From SURF-21 sp964529285 (lineage in GTDB: Bacteria; Actinomycetota; Geothermincolia; Geothermincolales; RBG-13-55-18): a DNA stretch of 64,000 bases. The notes below the pieces were generated by a model. The model ran no database searches and had not been told where the DNA came from. It worked only from the letters and a program-made list of their open reading frames with translations. Positions 43,008 through 52,067 of this stretch are shown in pieces. Positions within the stretch are counted from its first letter, which is position 1; every line of letters starts with the position of its first letter. The DNA lies in NCBI GenBank assembly GCA_964529285.1, contig CAZGWK010000006.1, positions 23,198 through 87,197 of the forward strand, in the 5' to 3' direction. Both the position numbers and the translations under genes were made by a program.

Positions 43008-45052
43008 TATCCTCTGGTCATCACGAAATACATGGCCCGCTCCGCCATGATGGCTGCATCCGACCTCACCACGGTAGAGAAAGAAGCACGCTCCAGGCCT
43101 GGCAGGGCGTCGACCGCGATCGTCACGCGCCGCTGCGCCGGTAGCAGGAAGGCCTGGGTGAAAGCGGTCCCGTCCTCGCGAAGGAAATCGACGTTTACGC
43201 TCGCGGACGAGAAGCCCGGGTTGGAGAGCAACAAATAGGTATCGAAGGCCCCGTCCGTATAGCCCTCCGCGAAGTACCATTGCTTGGAGCTCGAGGGAGA
43301 ACCCAGGGTGACGTGGCCCCCTCGATGGCTGTCCAGGTCGTAGTATATCGCCCTCTCCGCCACCACGGGTTGGCTCGCATAAACGGAAAATGCCATCTCC
43401 TCGCCTTCCAGGCCTCCCTGGGACGAGAGGGGAATGGTGGCGCGCGAATGCGCGGCGACCAGGTATTCGTGCCTGAGGCTGCCGTGGTTGAGGTAGTAAT
43501 CGACGGTGACGAAGGCGTCCTCGTCCCCGGGGTTGCCCACCAGTATGTAACTCTCGAAGAACCTGCGGGTACATCCCTCGGCGAAAAACCAGCTTTGGGA
43601 TGTCTGGGCCGCGCCGATGGTGGAGTGCCCGCCCTTTATGTATCCCTTGTCGAAATACATCGCCCTCTCGGCCACGACGTGCCCGTCCGCATGCACCTGC
43701 ATGGAGAACGAGGCAGCCCCGACCACGGGGAAAGCGTCCACGGGCATGGTGAAACGGGAGTGCGGCCCTATCCAGAACACGTAGTCCACCATGCCCCCTC
43801 CCTCCAGGAAGAAGTAGACCCAGGCGTTAACGGGGTCCTCTCCGGGATTGGCCATGAGCAGGTAGGTGTCGAAGCCCTCGTCCGTCTTGCCCTCGGCGAA
43901 AAACCAGTCCGTGGATGCCTGCGTCGCACCGGTGGATACGGTGCCGTCCGTCCTCGACCCGGCCGAGAAGTACATGGCACGTTCGGCCACTACGGGTCCG
44001 CTCGCATTTACCTGCATGGAGAAGGCGGCGGCGTCCATTCCCGGCACGTCGTCAACCGCGAGGGTGTAGCGGGAATGAGGCGCGATGCCGCAGACCTGCT
44101 CGAGTACTTCGCCGCTTTCCTTGTTGAAATATATCCTCGCGTCTACACCGCTTTCGCCGGGGTTGGAGAGCAGAAGATAAGTATCGTATCCTTCTGCGGT
44201 ATACCCCTCCGCGAAATACCAATCGGGAGAAGGCTGCGCAGCGCCGGCCGAGGAATGGCATCCGGCGATCACCCTGCGGGCCAGGGACGCATAGGTGATG
44301 GCCAGCGGGGTGCCGTTGTGCGCCCAGTAATAAGGCCAGTAAGCCTCCATGGGGTGCTGCCGTATGCAGCCGTGGGAAGCTGGGGCTCCCAGCCCCGTCT
44401 CGTAACTGCGCGAACCGCGCGGCCAGGCGTGCATGCCGTGAGCCGACGTAAAGGACATCCAGTAATCGCATACGGCCCCCCCGAGGCCCACGTTGGTACC
44501 GTAGTGCCCCAGGATGCGGAAATTACCCGTGGGCGTGCGGTTGTTGAGCCCCGTGGAACAGCGCGTGACGTTCACGAGTTGGTCTCCCTCGAAGAAGTAG
44601 AGACGCTGGTCGCTCAGGGAACAGACTATCTTCTTGAGTCCTCCCGCCGCCGTTGCGGCGTTTCCCAGCCTTGCATATACACGGCCGGATAAGGGACCCT
44701 CCGCGAGATCGGCGTCCACAGCGGCCACCGCATAGTAATACCCTCTCCCGGGCTCTACCTCATCGTCGAGAAAAACCGGGTAAACCAGCATGGAGTCCGC
44801 CGCCTTGCCTCCAATATGATAGAGGGGTCCATGCTCAGTGTCGGAACGGTAGACATTGTACCCGAAGGCGTTCTCAACCGGTTCCCATGTAAGCGCGATC
44901 CTCTTTCCGGCATCCTGCGGTCGTTCCAATACGCTGAGACCCTGCGGATCCTCATGTATGTGCCTCGGTGCGCCACCTGCCGCAAAAGCCGCCGCCGGGA
45001 CCGTTAACGCCAAAGCGGACGCGAGCAACAATGCCAGGAACGCCTTCCTCAT
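43004..45052 (-). CDS. Secreted L,D-transpeptidase with FnIII-like domain and four WYFAEG repeats
   Basis: 682 residues from ATG 45052. Signal peptide (1-24), a fibronectin-III-like domain (about 45-125; RIALTWEPVENAFGYNVYRS), and a YkuD transpeptidase domain (about 130-265) with the catalytic Cys in APASHGCIRQHP. The C-terminal 410 residues are four units of about 100 residues, each starting like WYFAEGYT, with DTYLLLSNPGE and ending VVAERAMYF. YkuD enzymes make 3-3 peptidoglycan cross-links; the repeats probably form an extracellular stalk or binding surface. Confidence 0.85.
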   Translation of the reverse strand: MRKAFLALLLASALALTVPAAAFAAGGAPRHIHEDPQGLSVLERPQDAGKRIALTWEPVENAFGYNVYRSDTEHGPLYHIGGKAADSMLVYPVFLDDEVEPGRGYYYAVAAVDADLAEGPLSGRVYARLGNAATAAGGLKKIVCSLSDQRLYFFEGDQLVNVTRCSTGLNNRTPTGNFRILGHYGTNVGLGGAVCDYWMSFTSAHGMHAWPRGSRSYETGLGAPASHGCIRQHPMEAYWPYYWAHNGTPLAITYASLARRVIAGCHSSAGAAQPSPDWYFAEGYTAEGYDTYLLLSNPGESGVDARIYFNKESGEVLEQVCGIAPHSRYTLAVDDVPGMDAAAFSMQVNASGPVVAERAMYFSAGSRTDGTVSTGATQASTDWFFAEGKTDEGFDTYLLMANPGEDPVNAWVYFFLEGGGMVDYVFWIGPHSRFTMPVDAFPVVGAASFSMQVHADGHVVAERAMYFDKGYIKGGHSTIGAAQTSQSWFFAEGCTRRFFESYILVGNPGDEDAFVTVDYYLNHGSLRHEYLVAAHSRATIPLSSQGGLEGEEMAFSVYASQPVVAERAIYYDLDSHRGGHVTLGSPSSSKQWYFAEGYTDGAFDTYLLLSNPGFSSASVNVDFLREDGTAFTQAFLLPAQRRVTIAVDALPGLERASFSTVVRSDAAIMAERAMYFVMTRGY

Positions 45053-45250
45053 GGTCTTCCCTCCTTTGCATGCCGCTATTCTCATCTCAATGATGCATAG
45101 CCATGGGGGGACACGAACATAGGATCAAGGCTGATGCTAACAACATCACAAACGAGGTTGAGGCTCTCCTCATGGTCACCTGCCAATGTTCTGCTCGTTA
45201 ACCCCGGCTCCCGCAATCCGAACATACTGCCGCCAGCCCGATCCCCACCC

Positions 45251-46303
45251 TCAATAGATGAGCACGGGTAACCCCACCGAAACCCTCTCGAACAGATCTT
45301 CCGAGTCCCTTATGTACATGCGGATACACCCGTGAGATGCAGAGGTGCCTATAGAATACGAACTGTAAGTGCCATGGATGAATACCCCCGAAGCGCTGGT
45401 GCCGATGGCCCGCGTTCCCAGGGGGTTGCCCGACCCGGCGGGGATATAGGGGGGCATTGTAGTCGCCCAGGACGTGCCGGGATTCACCCAGGTGGGGTTC
45501 CTCTGCATAACGGTAACCTTGTAGGTACCGCTCGGCGTGGGCCATGATGACATGCCCACGGCCACGGGATACTGCTTCTCTATCTCCATGTTGTTGTAGA
45601 GCGTCAGGGTATAGCTGGATTTATCCACGGTAATCACTTTTCCCAACTGTTCGTCGGAGACCTCAGGGGGTGTCACCTCGATTTGGATCTCCGCTATGCG
45701 TTCCTCGCCGGGCAGTGCGGAGAGTATACTCAGGTGGGCCTGCTCGGAATCCAACCTCCAGCCCTGCTGAGATCTCTGGTATACGAGGTTGCGCCCTTGG
45801 AGTTTGATCTCCGCGTTCATCGGCTCGCGGTTTATTATGGATTCCAGGGTTTTCAGGAAAGAGTCCAGCTTCTGGTGATCATAATATATGATCAGATCGA
45901 CGTCGCGGTCGAGTCCACGGAAGATAGCGCGGCTGGCCCAACGTTCGTAAAAAGGGACATCGCGCCCCGCCTGCAATGCCTTGTCCACCGTCGCTTCTAT
46001 ATCTACGTAGGCGTCTATCTCGTAGAGCGGCAGGGGCCAGGTGTGACCGTCGAATACCAGCAACAGGTCGCTGTTGAGAGTTTCCAGGTCCAGCCTGTCG
46101 CGGAGCTTCTCTATGGCCTCCTCGCGGCTCATGCTGCCTATATATACGCCTTCTACCGAAACGCCCTTAAAAACATGCCCTGCATAGGCGATATCAAGCC
46201 CTACGAAGGCAAGGCCAATCATTATCAATACGGCAAGCAAGATGACAACTACGGCGAGCAGCATCTGGCGGACTACCCGCCACGTCTGCATCCTGAATAT
46301 CAT
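45251..46303 (-). CDS. Membrane-anchored L,D-transpeptidase (YkuD) with peptidoglycan-binding-type domain
   Basis: 350 residues. One membrane anchor (about 12-40), a VanW-associated PG_binding_4-like domain (about 45-215; GVYIGSMSREEAIEKLRDRL), then YkuD (about 220-350) with GVFIHGTYSSYSIGTSASHG and catalytic Cys in SHGCIRMY. The extracytoplasmic domain should cross-link peptidoglycan. Same direction as the repeat-bearing transpeptidase 165 bp downstream, giving two L,D-transpeptidases in tandem. Confidence 0.9.
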   Translation of the reverse strand: MIFRMQTWRVVRQMLLAVVVILLAVLIMIGLAFVGLDIAYAGHVFKGVSVEGVYIGSMSREEAIEKLRDRLDLETLNSDLLLVFDGHTWPLPLYEIDAYVDIEATVDKALQAGRDVPFYERWASRAIFRGLDRDVDLIIYYDHQKLDSFLKTLESIINREPMNAEIKLQGRNLVYQRSQQGWRLDSEQAHLSILSALPGEERIAEIQIEVTPPEVSDEQLGKVITVDKSSYTLTLYNNMEIEKQYPVAVGMSSWPTPSGTYKVTVMQRNPTWVNPGTSWATTMPPYIPAGSGNPLGTRAIGTSASGVFIHGTYSSYSIGTSASHGCIRMYIRDSEDLFERVSVGLPVLIY

Positions 46304-46468
46304 CCTGGCTTCTCCTCCTGGCGCTGTTTTCAGCGCGTTCCCGCCATTATCCTTCCCGCATTTCCCATATAATAACGAAGAAACGCGGAGAGGATAACGG
46401 TCTAGCGGTTTTTTACCACAAAGCGCCGATAATTGAAATGATTTACATTAAAGAGCTTACGCCCGTTT

Positions 46469-46549
46469 GGGGTCCGGTCTTGAGTTTCGCCTCGCCCCCT
46501 CCCCATCCTTCCACAAAGGTACGGGGCGAAAGTCCAAGACCTGACTCCC
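46469..46549. repeat. Degenerate palindromic repeat element (GGGGTC head)
   Basis: Left arm GGGGTCCGGTCTTGAGTTTC (from 46469) pairs imperfectly, about 20 of 23 positions, with the right arm 46523-46549, which reads GGGAGTCAGGTCTTGGAC on the other strand. Same overall length and head as the other three elements but with more mismatches, as if older. Confidence 0.65.
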
Positions 46550-46604
46550 ATTCCCCATTACCTCAGACCAACCTCGAGGTAAGGGGACTGCAGACCAACG
46601 CTAA

Positions 46605-46629
46605 GAGGGGCCGGCCTCGGCCGGCCCCT
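46605..46629. terminator. Hairpin at the end of the hdr-flx operon
   Basis: AGGGGCCGGCC TC GGCCGGCCCCT, an 11-bp perfect stem with a 2-nt centre, 13 bp after the FlxA-like stop. The tail on the minus strand is not T-rich (CTTAGCG), so it may stabilise mRNA rather than terminate by itself; on the plus strand TTATTTAAA follows. Confidence 0.6.
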
Positions 46630-46642
46630 TATTTAAAGAACC

Positions 46643-47485
46643 TTACGCAAACGCTTCCGGTATCTCCTTCAGCTGAGCGTAGGAAAACACCGGGCCGTCC
46701 TTGCATACGTAGAGATGACCGACGTTGCAGCGACCGCACTTGCCGATGCCGCACTTCATGCGGTTCTCCAGGGTCGTGTATACCTGGTCGGGGGTGAAGC
46801 CCAACTCCTCCAGGTTCTTGAGCACGAAGTTGATCATCACCGGCGGACCGCAGGTAACAGCGATAGTGTTGTCGGGCTCGGGCGCCACCTCCATGAGCAG
46901 GCTGGGAACGAAGCCCACGAAGTGGGGCCACTCCTCCTCCTCCACATCGATGGAGAGGTGGCATGCGCAGTCGTCGGCCTGGTCGATCTCCTCGAACTCC
47001 CCCTTGAAGCAGTGGTCGGCCGAGGTACGCGCCCCGTAGACGAGTTCCAGCTCGCCGTAATCGGAGCGGTTGTCGCGGATCCACTGGATAACGGGTCGCA
47101 GGGGCGCCTGCCCTATACCGCCGCCGATGGTCACCACGTTCTTGCCCTTCCATTCCTCCAGTGGGAAGCTGTTTCCCAGGGGGCCGCGTATGAAGAAGGA
47201 ATCTCCCGCCTCAAGTTCGTGCAGGGCGGAGGTGTTTTTGCCTGCCTTCATTATGCTGAAGCGCAGGTACCCCTCCTCCGTGGGTGAAGAGGATATGCAG
47301 AACATGGACTCGCCCACGCCGGGGATGCCCACCATGGCGCACTGGCCCGGCAGGTGGCTCCAGGTGTCCCATATCTTTTCGTCAGCGAAGGTGACCTTGA
47401 AGGTCTTTATGCAGCGGTCTCCCGGCGCTTCGTACCAGGCGTCGAGTATTCTTACCTCGTAAGGAATATACGGGTTCTTCATCAT
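46643..47485 (-). CDS. FlxA/HydG-like FAD/NAD(P)-binding subunit with [2Fe-2S] site
   Basis: 280 residues of the ferredoxin-NADP reductase-like family: FAD barrel (about 8-105), pyridine nucleotide domain (VVTIGGGIGQAPLRPVIQWI, ITVTCGPPVM-like IAVTCGPPVMINFV) and a C-terminal Cys cluster KCGIGKCGRCNVGHLYVCKD. This is the NAD(P)H-reacting subunit in FlxABCD-Hdr, sulfhydrogenase gamma and AsrB. Last gene of the operon, coupled to the preceding gene by ATGA. Confidence 0.88.
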   Translation of the reverse strand: MMKNPYIPYEVRILDAWYEAPGDRCIKTFKVTFADEKIWDTWSHLPGQCAMVGIPGVGESMFCISSSPTEEGYLRFSIMKAGKNTSALHELEAGDSFFIRGPLGNSFPLEEWKGKNVVTIGGGIGQAPLRPVIQWIRDNRSDYGELELVYGARTSADHCFKGEFEEIDQADDCACHLSIDVEEEEWPHFVGFVPSLLMEVAPEPDNTIAVTCGPPVMINFVLKNLEELGFTPDQVYTTLENRMKCGIGKCGRCNVGHLYVCKDGPVFSYAQLKEIPEAFA

Positions 47486-48504
47486 GCATCCACCACCTGA
47501 TCGAGTACGTCAAGAATGTCGATGTTCACCGGGCAGAGGTTGATGCAGCGGCCGCAGCCGACACATGCTATAACGTCGAAGCGCTCCGGATAGTAGGAGT
47601 ATTTGTGATTGATACGGTTGCGCGTCCTTTCCTTGCGCGTCGGCCGGGGGTTGTGCCCGGACGCATGCACGGTGTACTCCTCGAACATGCACGAATCCCA
47701 CATGCGGCAGCGCCGGCCTTCGCCCGTCTCCTCCACCTCGTCCTGGATGTCAAAGCAGTGGCAGGTGGGGCAGAGGAAGGTACAGATTCCGCACCCGAGG
47801 CAGGAGGCGGATACCCTTCCCCACAGCTCGTTCTCCCAGATTCCCGGAAGCTTCTCGGGGACACCGTCGGTATCGATGGAGCGCCGTATCTTGCCCTCGG
47901 ATTCCAGGGCCATCTCCTTTACCTTCTTCTCATCGTCCGCGGGGGCCTCCTCGAGTTGCGAGGAAAGCATCTCCTCCAGCTTCTTTCCCTTGTCCGTAAG
48001 CGCCTGCACCAGGTAGTAGTCGCCCATATCCGTGAGGAGCATATCGAGCCCCTCCACACCGAAGGGGCTGCCCCCTACGGAGGTGCAGAAACAGTTGACC
48101 GACGGGGGCTCGATGCACGCCATCCCCACCAGGGTGGTCAAATCCCTGCGCTTCAGATAGTAGGGATCGTCGTAGTCCCAGGAGAAGAGCCTGTCCACGA
48201 TGGTCATCGCCCTGGCATCGCAGGGGCGCAGGCCGAAGATGACCGTCGTACCCTCCTCCTCCACGTTTTTCTCCGCGAGCCCGGGATTCCCCACCTGGAA
48301 GCGGAACAGCGTCTCCGTCTGGGGGAAGGCGAACTCCTTGGGGGGGACGGTTGAGTTCCCGTAATCCAGGTATGCCTCCGCGGGGTCGTCGATCTGCTTG
48401 AATATAACCACCTCGTCCGACATGGCGGGCGCGATGAGGCGGAACTTGGAGAGCTCTTTCAGAACTTCCTCGACCTTGTCCTTGCTTAATTTTTTTACTG
48501 CCAT
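47482..48504 (-). CDS. FlxB/HydB-like (AsrA family) 4Fe-4S subunit
   Basis: 340 residues from ATG 48504, with GAGGTGGG upstream. N-terminal AsrA-type region (TVIFGLRPCDARAMTIVDRL) and two ferredoxin-type clusters near the C-terminus: SCLGCGICTFLCPTCHC and CVGCGRCINLCPVNIDIL. It should carry electrons between the flavin subunit FlxA and the HdrA/MvhD module. The gene order flxC-flxB-flxA and overlaps indicate one complex. Confidence 0.87.
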   Translation of the reverse strand: MAVKKLSKDKVEEVLKELSKFRLIAPAMSDEVVIFKQIDDPAEAYLDYGNSTVPPKEFAFPQTETLFRFQVGNPGLAEKNVEEEGTTVIFGLRPCDARAMTIVDRLFSWDYDDPYYLKRRDLTTLVGMACIEPPSVNCFCTSVGGSPFGVEGLDMLLTDMGDYYLVQALTDKGKKLEEMLSSQLEEAPADDEKKVKEMALESEGKIRRSIDTDGVPEKLPGIWENELWGRVSASCLGCGICTFLCPTCHCFDIQDEVEETGEGRRCRMWDSCMFEEYTVHASGHNPRPTRKERTRNRINHKYSYYPERFDVIACVGCGRCINLCPVNIDILDVLDQVVDA

Positions 48505-48516
48505 TGCACCCACCTC

Positions 48517-49500
48517 TTACTTTATAAAGTCTTCTTGGTCTTCTACCTTGAAGGTAGAGAGAAGGGGCGGATTCTCGACGTTCGTACCCGGCTCGTAGTC
48601 ATAGAGCTCCTCCACATCCTTGTAGAACTTGCGGTTCAGCTCCATGAGCGGGATGTCCACCGGGCAGACCCGCTGGCACTCACCGCACTGGATGCAGCGG
48701 CCGGCAAGATGGTAGGCCCGCGCGATATGGTAGGCCGTGTTCTCGCTTACATCCACGCTGCGGCGCATCCACTGGGGCTGCAGGCGGTCCAGCACGCAGT
48801 CCTCGCAGTAGCACATGGGGCATACGTTGCGGCACGAGTAGCAGCGTATGCAGCGGGAGAACTTCTCCTCCCAGTACGCCCACTTATCCTCGGATTCGCG
48901 TTTCTCCAGCTCGTCTACGTCCGAGTAATCGTCTTCGGCAAAGCGCTCCACCTCCGCGTCCAGCAGCTCGTCGTATACAAGGGGCGTGGGGTAGCGGCAG
49001 CGCTTGCATTTATCCGCGAGCAGCTCTTCCTTTGCGACTTCCTCTTTCGTCCCGTTGAAAGACAGCACGAACTTGTCCTCCTCCAGGGTGATCTCACCAC
49101 GCTCGAGGACGTTTGGAAAACGCTCTTCCACCTTGGCCATGTCGACCACGCCGGTGCAGGGGATTCCCAGCACCAGGATACGGTCCCTGTCGTATGCCTT
49201 CTCCTCCATCTGCTGCACCAGTGCGCGCGAGTCACAACCCTTGACCATCAAGGCGACCTTGCGCATGTCGGGTTCCTCCCCGCGTTTGACCGGCAGCTTT
49301 TCCTCCAGAACGATGTAGCTGGCGAGGTTATTCACGCAGGCCGGGGTGAAGATGAGCTCGTCTGCCTCATCAGGACCCATAATGAAGGCGGGACGGGCAC
49401 GGAAGCCGTAGGTGCCGGGACGGTACCCGATGAGCTCCCTCACGTCCTCCCGGGAGATCACCTCTCTGGCTATCTCTCTGAGTTTGTTAACGTCTACCAA
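48517..49500 (-). CDS. FlxC-like subunit: FrhB-type domain with two 4Fe-4S clusters
   Basis: 327 residues. The first about 190 residues resemble coenzyme F420 hydrogenase beta/AsrA-like proteins (VALMVKGCDSRALVQQM, LGIPCTGVVDM). Clusters: CIRCYSCRNVCPMCYCEDC and CIQCGECQRVCPVDIPL. Start is TTG 49500 with GGAGG 8 bp upstream, overlapping the end of the MvhD-like gene by 7 bp. Whether it binds F420 or FAD is unknown. Confidence 0.85.
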   Translation of the reverse strand: MVDVNKLREIAREVISREDVRELIGYRPGTYGFRARPAFIMGPDEADELIFTPACVNNLASYIVLEEKLPVKRGEEPDMRKVALMVKGCDSRALVQQMEEKAYDRDRILVLGIPCTGVVDMAKVEERFPNVLERGEITLEEDKFVLSFNGTKEEVAKEELLADKCKRCRYPTPLVYDELLDAEVERFAEDDYSDVDELEKRESEDKWAYWEEKFSRCIRCYSCRNVCPMCYCEDCVLDRLQPQWMRRSVDVSENTAYHIARAYHLAGRCIQCGECQRVCPVDIPLMELNRKFYKDVEELYDYEPGTNVENPPLLSTFKVEDQEDFIK

Positions 49501-49934
49501 TTTAACTGCCTCCGTTTGAACTTATCCATGGGCCCGATTTTCTTGATGTCTTCGGTGACTTCCTCTACGACTTCCTTCCATTTAGTCCCCTCGGAAGCCG
49601 ATACCCAGCTCATGCGCACCCTCTCGGGTTCCACTCCCAGGTACTCGAGAAAGTTGCGCATCAGGTTGAAGCGCCGCCTGGCGTAGTAGTTGCCGCTCAT
49701 ATAATGGCAGTCGCCGGGGTGACATCCAGCAACGATCACACCGTCAGCCCCTTGTTGCAGGGCGTTCATCACGAAGAGAGGGTTGACCCTGCCCGAGCAC
49801 ATGACCCTGATCACCCGCACGTTTGACGGGTAATGCACGCGCGAGGTACCCGCCAGATCCGCTCCTGCATAGGAGCACCAGTTGCACAGGAAAGCCACGA
49901 TATCCGGCTCGAAATCGCCGTTGTTCTCCGCCAT
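49494..49934 (-). CDS. MvhD/FlxD-like hydrogenase iron-sulfur subunit
   Basis: 146 residues of the MvhD family: FLCNWCSYAGADLAG, RVIRVMCSGRVNP, GADGVIVAGCHPGDCHY; conserved Cys ligate a [2Fe-2S] cluster that hands electrons to HdrA. In many systems mvhD lies directly beside hdrA, as here (3 bp). No hydrogenase large subunit is present, so electrons must come through the Flx-like subunits. Confidence 0.92.
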   Translation of the reverse strand: MAENNGDFEPDIVAFLCNWCSYAGADLAGTSRVHYPSNVRVIRVMCSGRVNPLFVMNALQQGADGVIVAGCHPGDCHYMSGNYYARRRFNLMRNFLEYLGVEPERVRMSWVSASEGTKWKEVVEEVTEDIKKIGPMDKFKRRQLNW

Positions 49935-49937
49935 TTT

Positions 49938-51974
49938 CTACATCACCCCCAAGGCCTTTATCTGCGGTAGAAGCTGCAAATCCTTGAAGGAGCGCTGCTG
50001 TATGGAGCCGGAGAGGCAGGCAGCGGCGCATGCGCCGCATCCCTTACACAGGGCCTCGTTCACCCGCGCCACTTTCACCGGCCAGCCCATGCGGTTGACC
50101 TCTTCTAACTCGATGGCGCTGTAGGGGCAGAGCTCCACGCAGAAGCCGCAGCCGCGGCAGGTATCCTCGTTGACGTAGGAGGTCTGTGCCTCCACCTTGA
50201 CCTTGCCCGAGGCCATGGGGATCATGGCGGCAGAGGCCGCGCCCTTTGCCTGGGCCACGGCATCGGGGATATCCTTGGGACCCTGGCATACCCCGGCGAG
50301 GTAGACGCCGTCCGAGGCGGTGTCCACGGGCCTCAGCTTGGGATGCGCCTCCATGTAGAAGAGGTCCGACGTCTGCGACAGCTTGAGCAGGTCGATGATC
50401 TCGCGGTTGTCGAAGCGCGGCACCAGGCCCACGGAGAGGACCACCATGTCCGTCTCGTGCTCCAGCGGCGTCGAGGTCAGTGTATCCTCGGCCCTTACGA
50501 TGAGCTTGTCGCCCTTCCTGTAGATCTCGGAAGGGTTGCCGCGGATGTACTTGACGCCCTCCCGCCGAACCCGGTCGTAGAACTCCTCGAATCCCTTGCC
50601 GAAGGCGCGCACGTCCATGTAGAAGATGGTCACCTCGCAGTCGGGGAGCTTATCCCTGACCAGGTGGGCCAGCTTGGCCGTGTACATGCAGCACACGCGG
50701 GAGCAGTATTCTTTCCCCACGCTCTTGTCGCGGGAGCCCACGCACTGGATGAAGGTTACGCTCTCGGGCACGCGCGGCGCCTCTTCCTCCTCGCCTTCTT
50801 TCTTTTTCTTCTTCTTCTTGCCCCGCTCCAGCATGGTGATCTTTCCACTGGTGGGGCCGGAAGCGTTCACGAGGCGCTCGAATTCAAGGGCGGTGAGCAC
50901 GTTATCGTATACTCCGTAGGCATATTCCGGCTTCAGCCTGGCGTCGAAGACATCGTAACCCGTGGCCACGATGATCGTGCCCACCTTGAACTCCACTACC
51001 TCGTCCTCCAGGTCGAAATTGATCGCTCCAGCCTGGCAGGCGTCAACGCACTTCGGCGACTCGCCGCACTTGCCCTTGGTCAGCATCAGGCAGCTGTCCT
51101 TGTCGATGGTATACTTGGCCGGAACCGCCTGGGGGAAGGGGAGGTAAACGGCGCCCCTCATCCCTATACCTTCGTCGAACTCGTTGGGGAAACGCCCCGC
51201 CATGCGGCAGGCCTCGGCACAGTCTCCGCAGCCGGTGCATTTATCCATATCAATATAGCGGGATTTCTTGCGCACCTTGATGTCGAAGTTGCCGATATAG
51301 CCGCCGATCTCCTCCACCTGTGAGTAGGTCATGAGCTCGATGTTGGGGTGGTTGGCAACGTCCACCATCTTGGGGGTGAGGATACACGCCGAGCAGTCCA
51401 GGGTGGGGAAAGTCTTGTCCAGCTGGATCATGTGCCCTCCCACCGAGGGGCTCTTCTCCACCAGGTACACCTTGAACCCCGCGTCCGCGATATCCAGGGC
51501 GGCCTGGATGCCCGCGATCCCGGCACCGATGATCAGGCACGAAGGCTCTACGTCAACCTCTTTCGCGTCCAGTGGCTCCAGGCGGCGCGCCTTGACCACC
51601 GCCGCTTCCACTATACGCTTCGCTTTCTCGGTAGCTGCTATGGGGTCCTCGTGCACCCAGGAGCACTGCTCCCGGATATTCGCCATCTCCAGGAAGTAGG
51701 GGTTGAGTCCGCCCGACTGCAAGGTCTTGCGGAATGTGGGCTCGTGCATGCGGGGGGAGCAGGAAGCCACCACCACGCGATTCAAACCCTGCTTTTCGAT
51801 GTCATCGACGATCAGCGCCTGCCCGGGGTCCGAACACATATAGGAATAGTTGCGTGCAAGCTCTACGTCCGGGAGGGTCTCGGCGAAGTTCGCGACCTCC
51901 TCCACGTCCACGATGCTGGCGATGTTCGATCCGCAATGGCAGACATAGACCCCGATCATTGGTTTACCGTTCAT
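49938..51974 (-). CDS. hdrA: HdrA-like flavoprotein (heterodisulfide reductase subunit A)
   Basis: 678 residues. N-terminal YVCHCGSNIASIVDVEEV, FAD site CLIIGAGIAGIQAALDIADA, CSACILTPKMVDVANHPN Cys cluster, then ferredoxin clusters CTGCGDCAEACRMAGRF, KGKCGESPKCVDACQAGAI, and two at the C-terminus (CRGCGFCVELCPYSAI, CKGCGACAAACLSGSI). HdrA carries the bifurcating FAD of Hdr complexes. Odd: a Lys-run/Glu-run insertion (KKKKKKKEGEEEE) near residue 385. It is upstream of mvhD and downstream of etfA. Confidence 0.93.
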   Translation of the reverse strand: MNGKPMIGVYVCHCGSNIASIVDVEEVANFAETLPDVELARNYSYMCSDPGQALIVDDIEKQGLNRVVVASCSPRMHEPTFRKTLQSGGLNPYFLEMANIREQCSWVHEDPIAATEKAKRIVEAAVVKARRLEPLDAKEVDVEPSCLIIGAGIAGIQAALDIADAGFKVYLVEKSPSVGGHMIQLDKTFPTLDCSACILTPKMVDVANHPNIELMTYSQVEEIGGYIGNFDIKVRKKSRYIDMDKCTGCGDCAEACRMAGRFPNEFDEGIGMRGAVYLPFPQAVPAKYTIDKDSCLMLTKGKCGESPKCVDACQAGAINFDLEDEVVEFKVGTIIVATGYDVFDARLKPEYAYGVYDNVLTALEFERLVNASGPTSGKITMLERGKKKKKKKEGEEEEAPRVPESVTFIQCVGSRDKSVGKEYCSRVCCMYTAKLAHLVRDKLPDCEVTIFYMDVRAFGKGFEEFYDRVRREGVKYIRGNPSEIYRKGDKLIVRAEDTLTSTPLEHETDMVVLSVGLVPRFDNREIIDLLKLSQTSDLFYMEAHPKLRPVDTASDGVYLAGVCQGPKDIPDAVAQAKGAASAAMIPMASGKVKVEAQTSYVNEDTCRGCGFCVELCPYSAIELEEVNRMGWPVKVARVNEALCKGCGACAAACLSGSIQQRSFKDLQLLPQIKALGVM

Positions 51975-52067
51975 ATGTCTTTCTTCCTCCTAGTGCCTTT
52001 CGCAAAAGGTTGATTATCCTGCAATTTCATTATGGCAACCAGAGGAGTCCGGGCTCAATGACAACGC

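Larger units (their letters stand above)
46304..46642. other. 339-bp intergenic region with two hairpin elements
   Basis: Lies between the L,D-transpeptidase start (46303) and the end of the flx operon. It holds the degenerate GGGGTC palindrome (46469-46549) and the hairpin at 46605-46629. A possible transpeptidase promoter reads TTATCC, 17 bp, TATTAT near 46370-46395 on the minus strand, but the -35 is poor. No ORF. Confidence 0.6.

Noticed and set aside
43280..44692. 470-codon open frame on the plus strand
   Set aside because: Antisense to the repeat-bearing L,D-transpeptidase, whose repeats, signal peptide and catalytic motif are clear.
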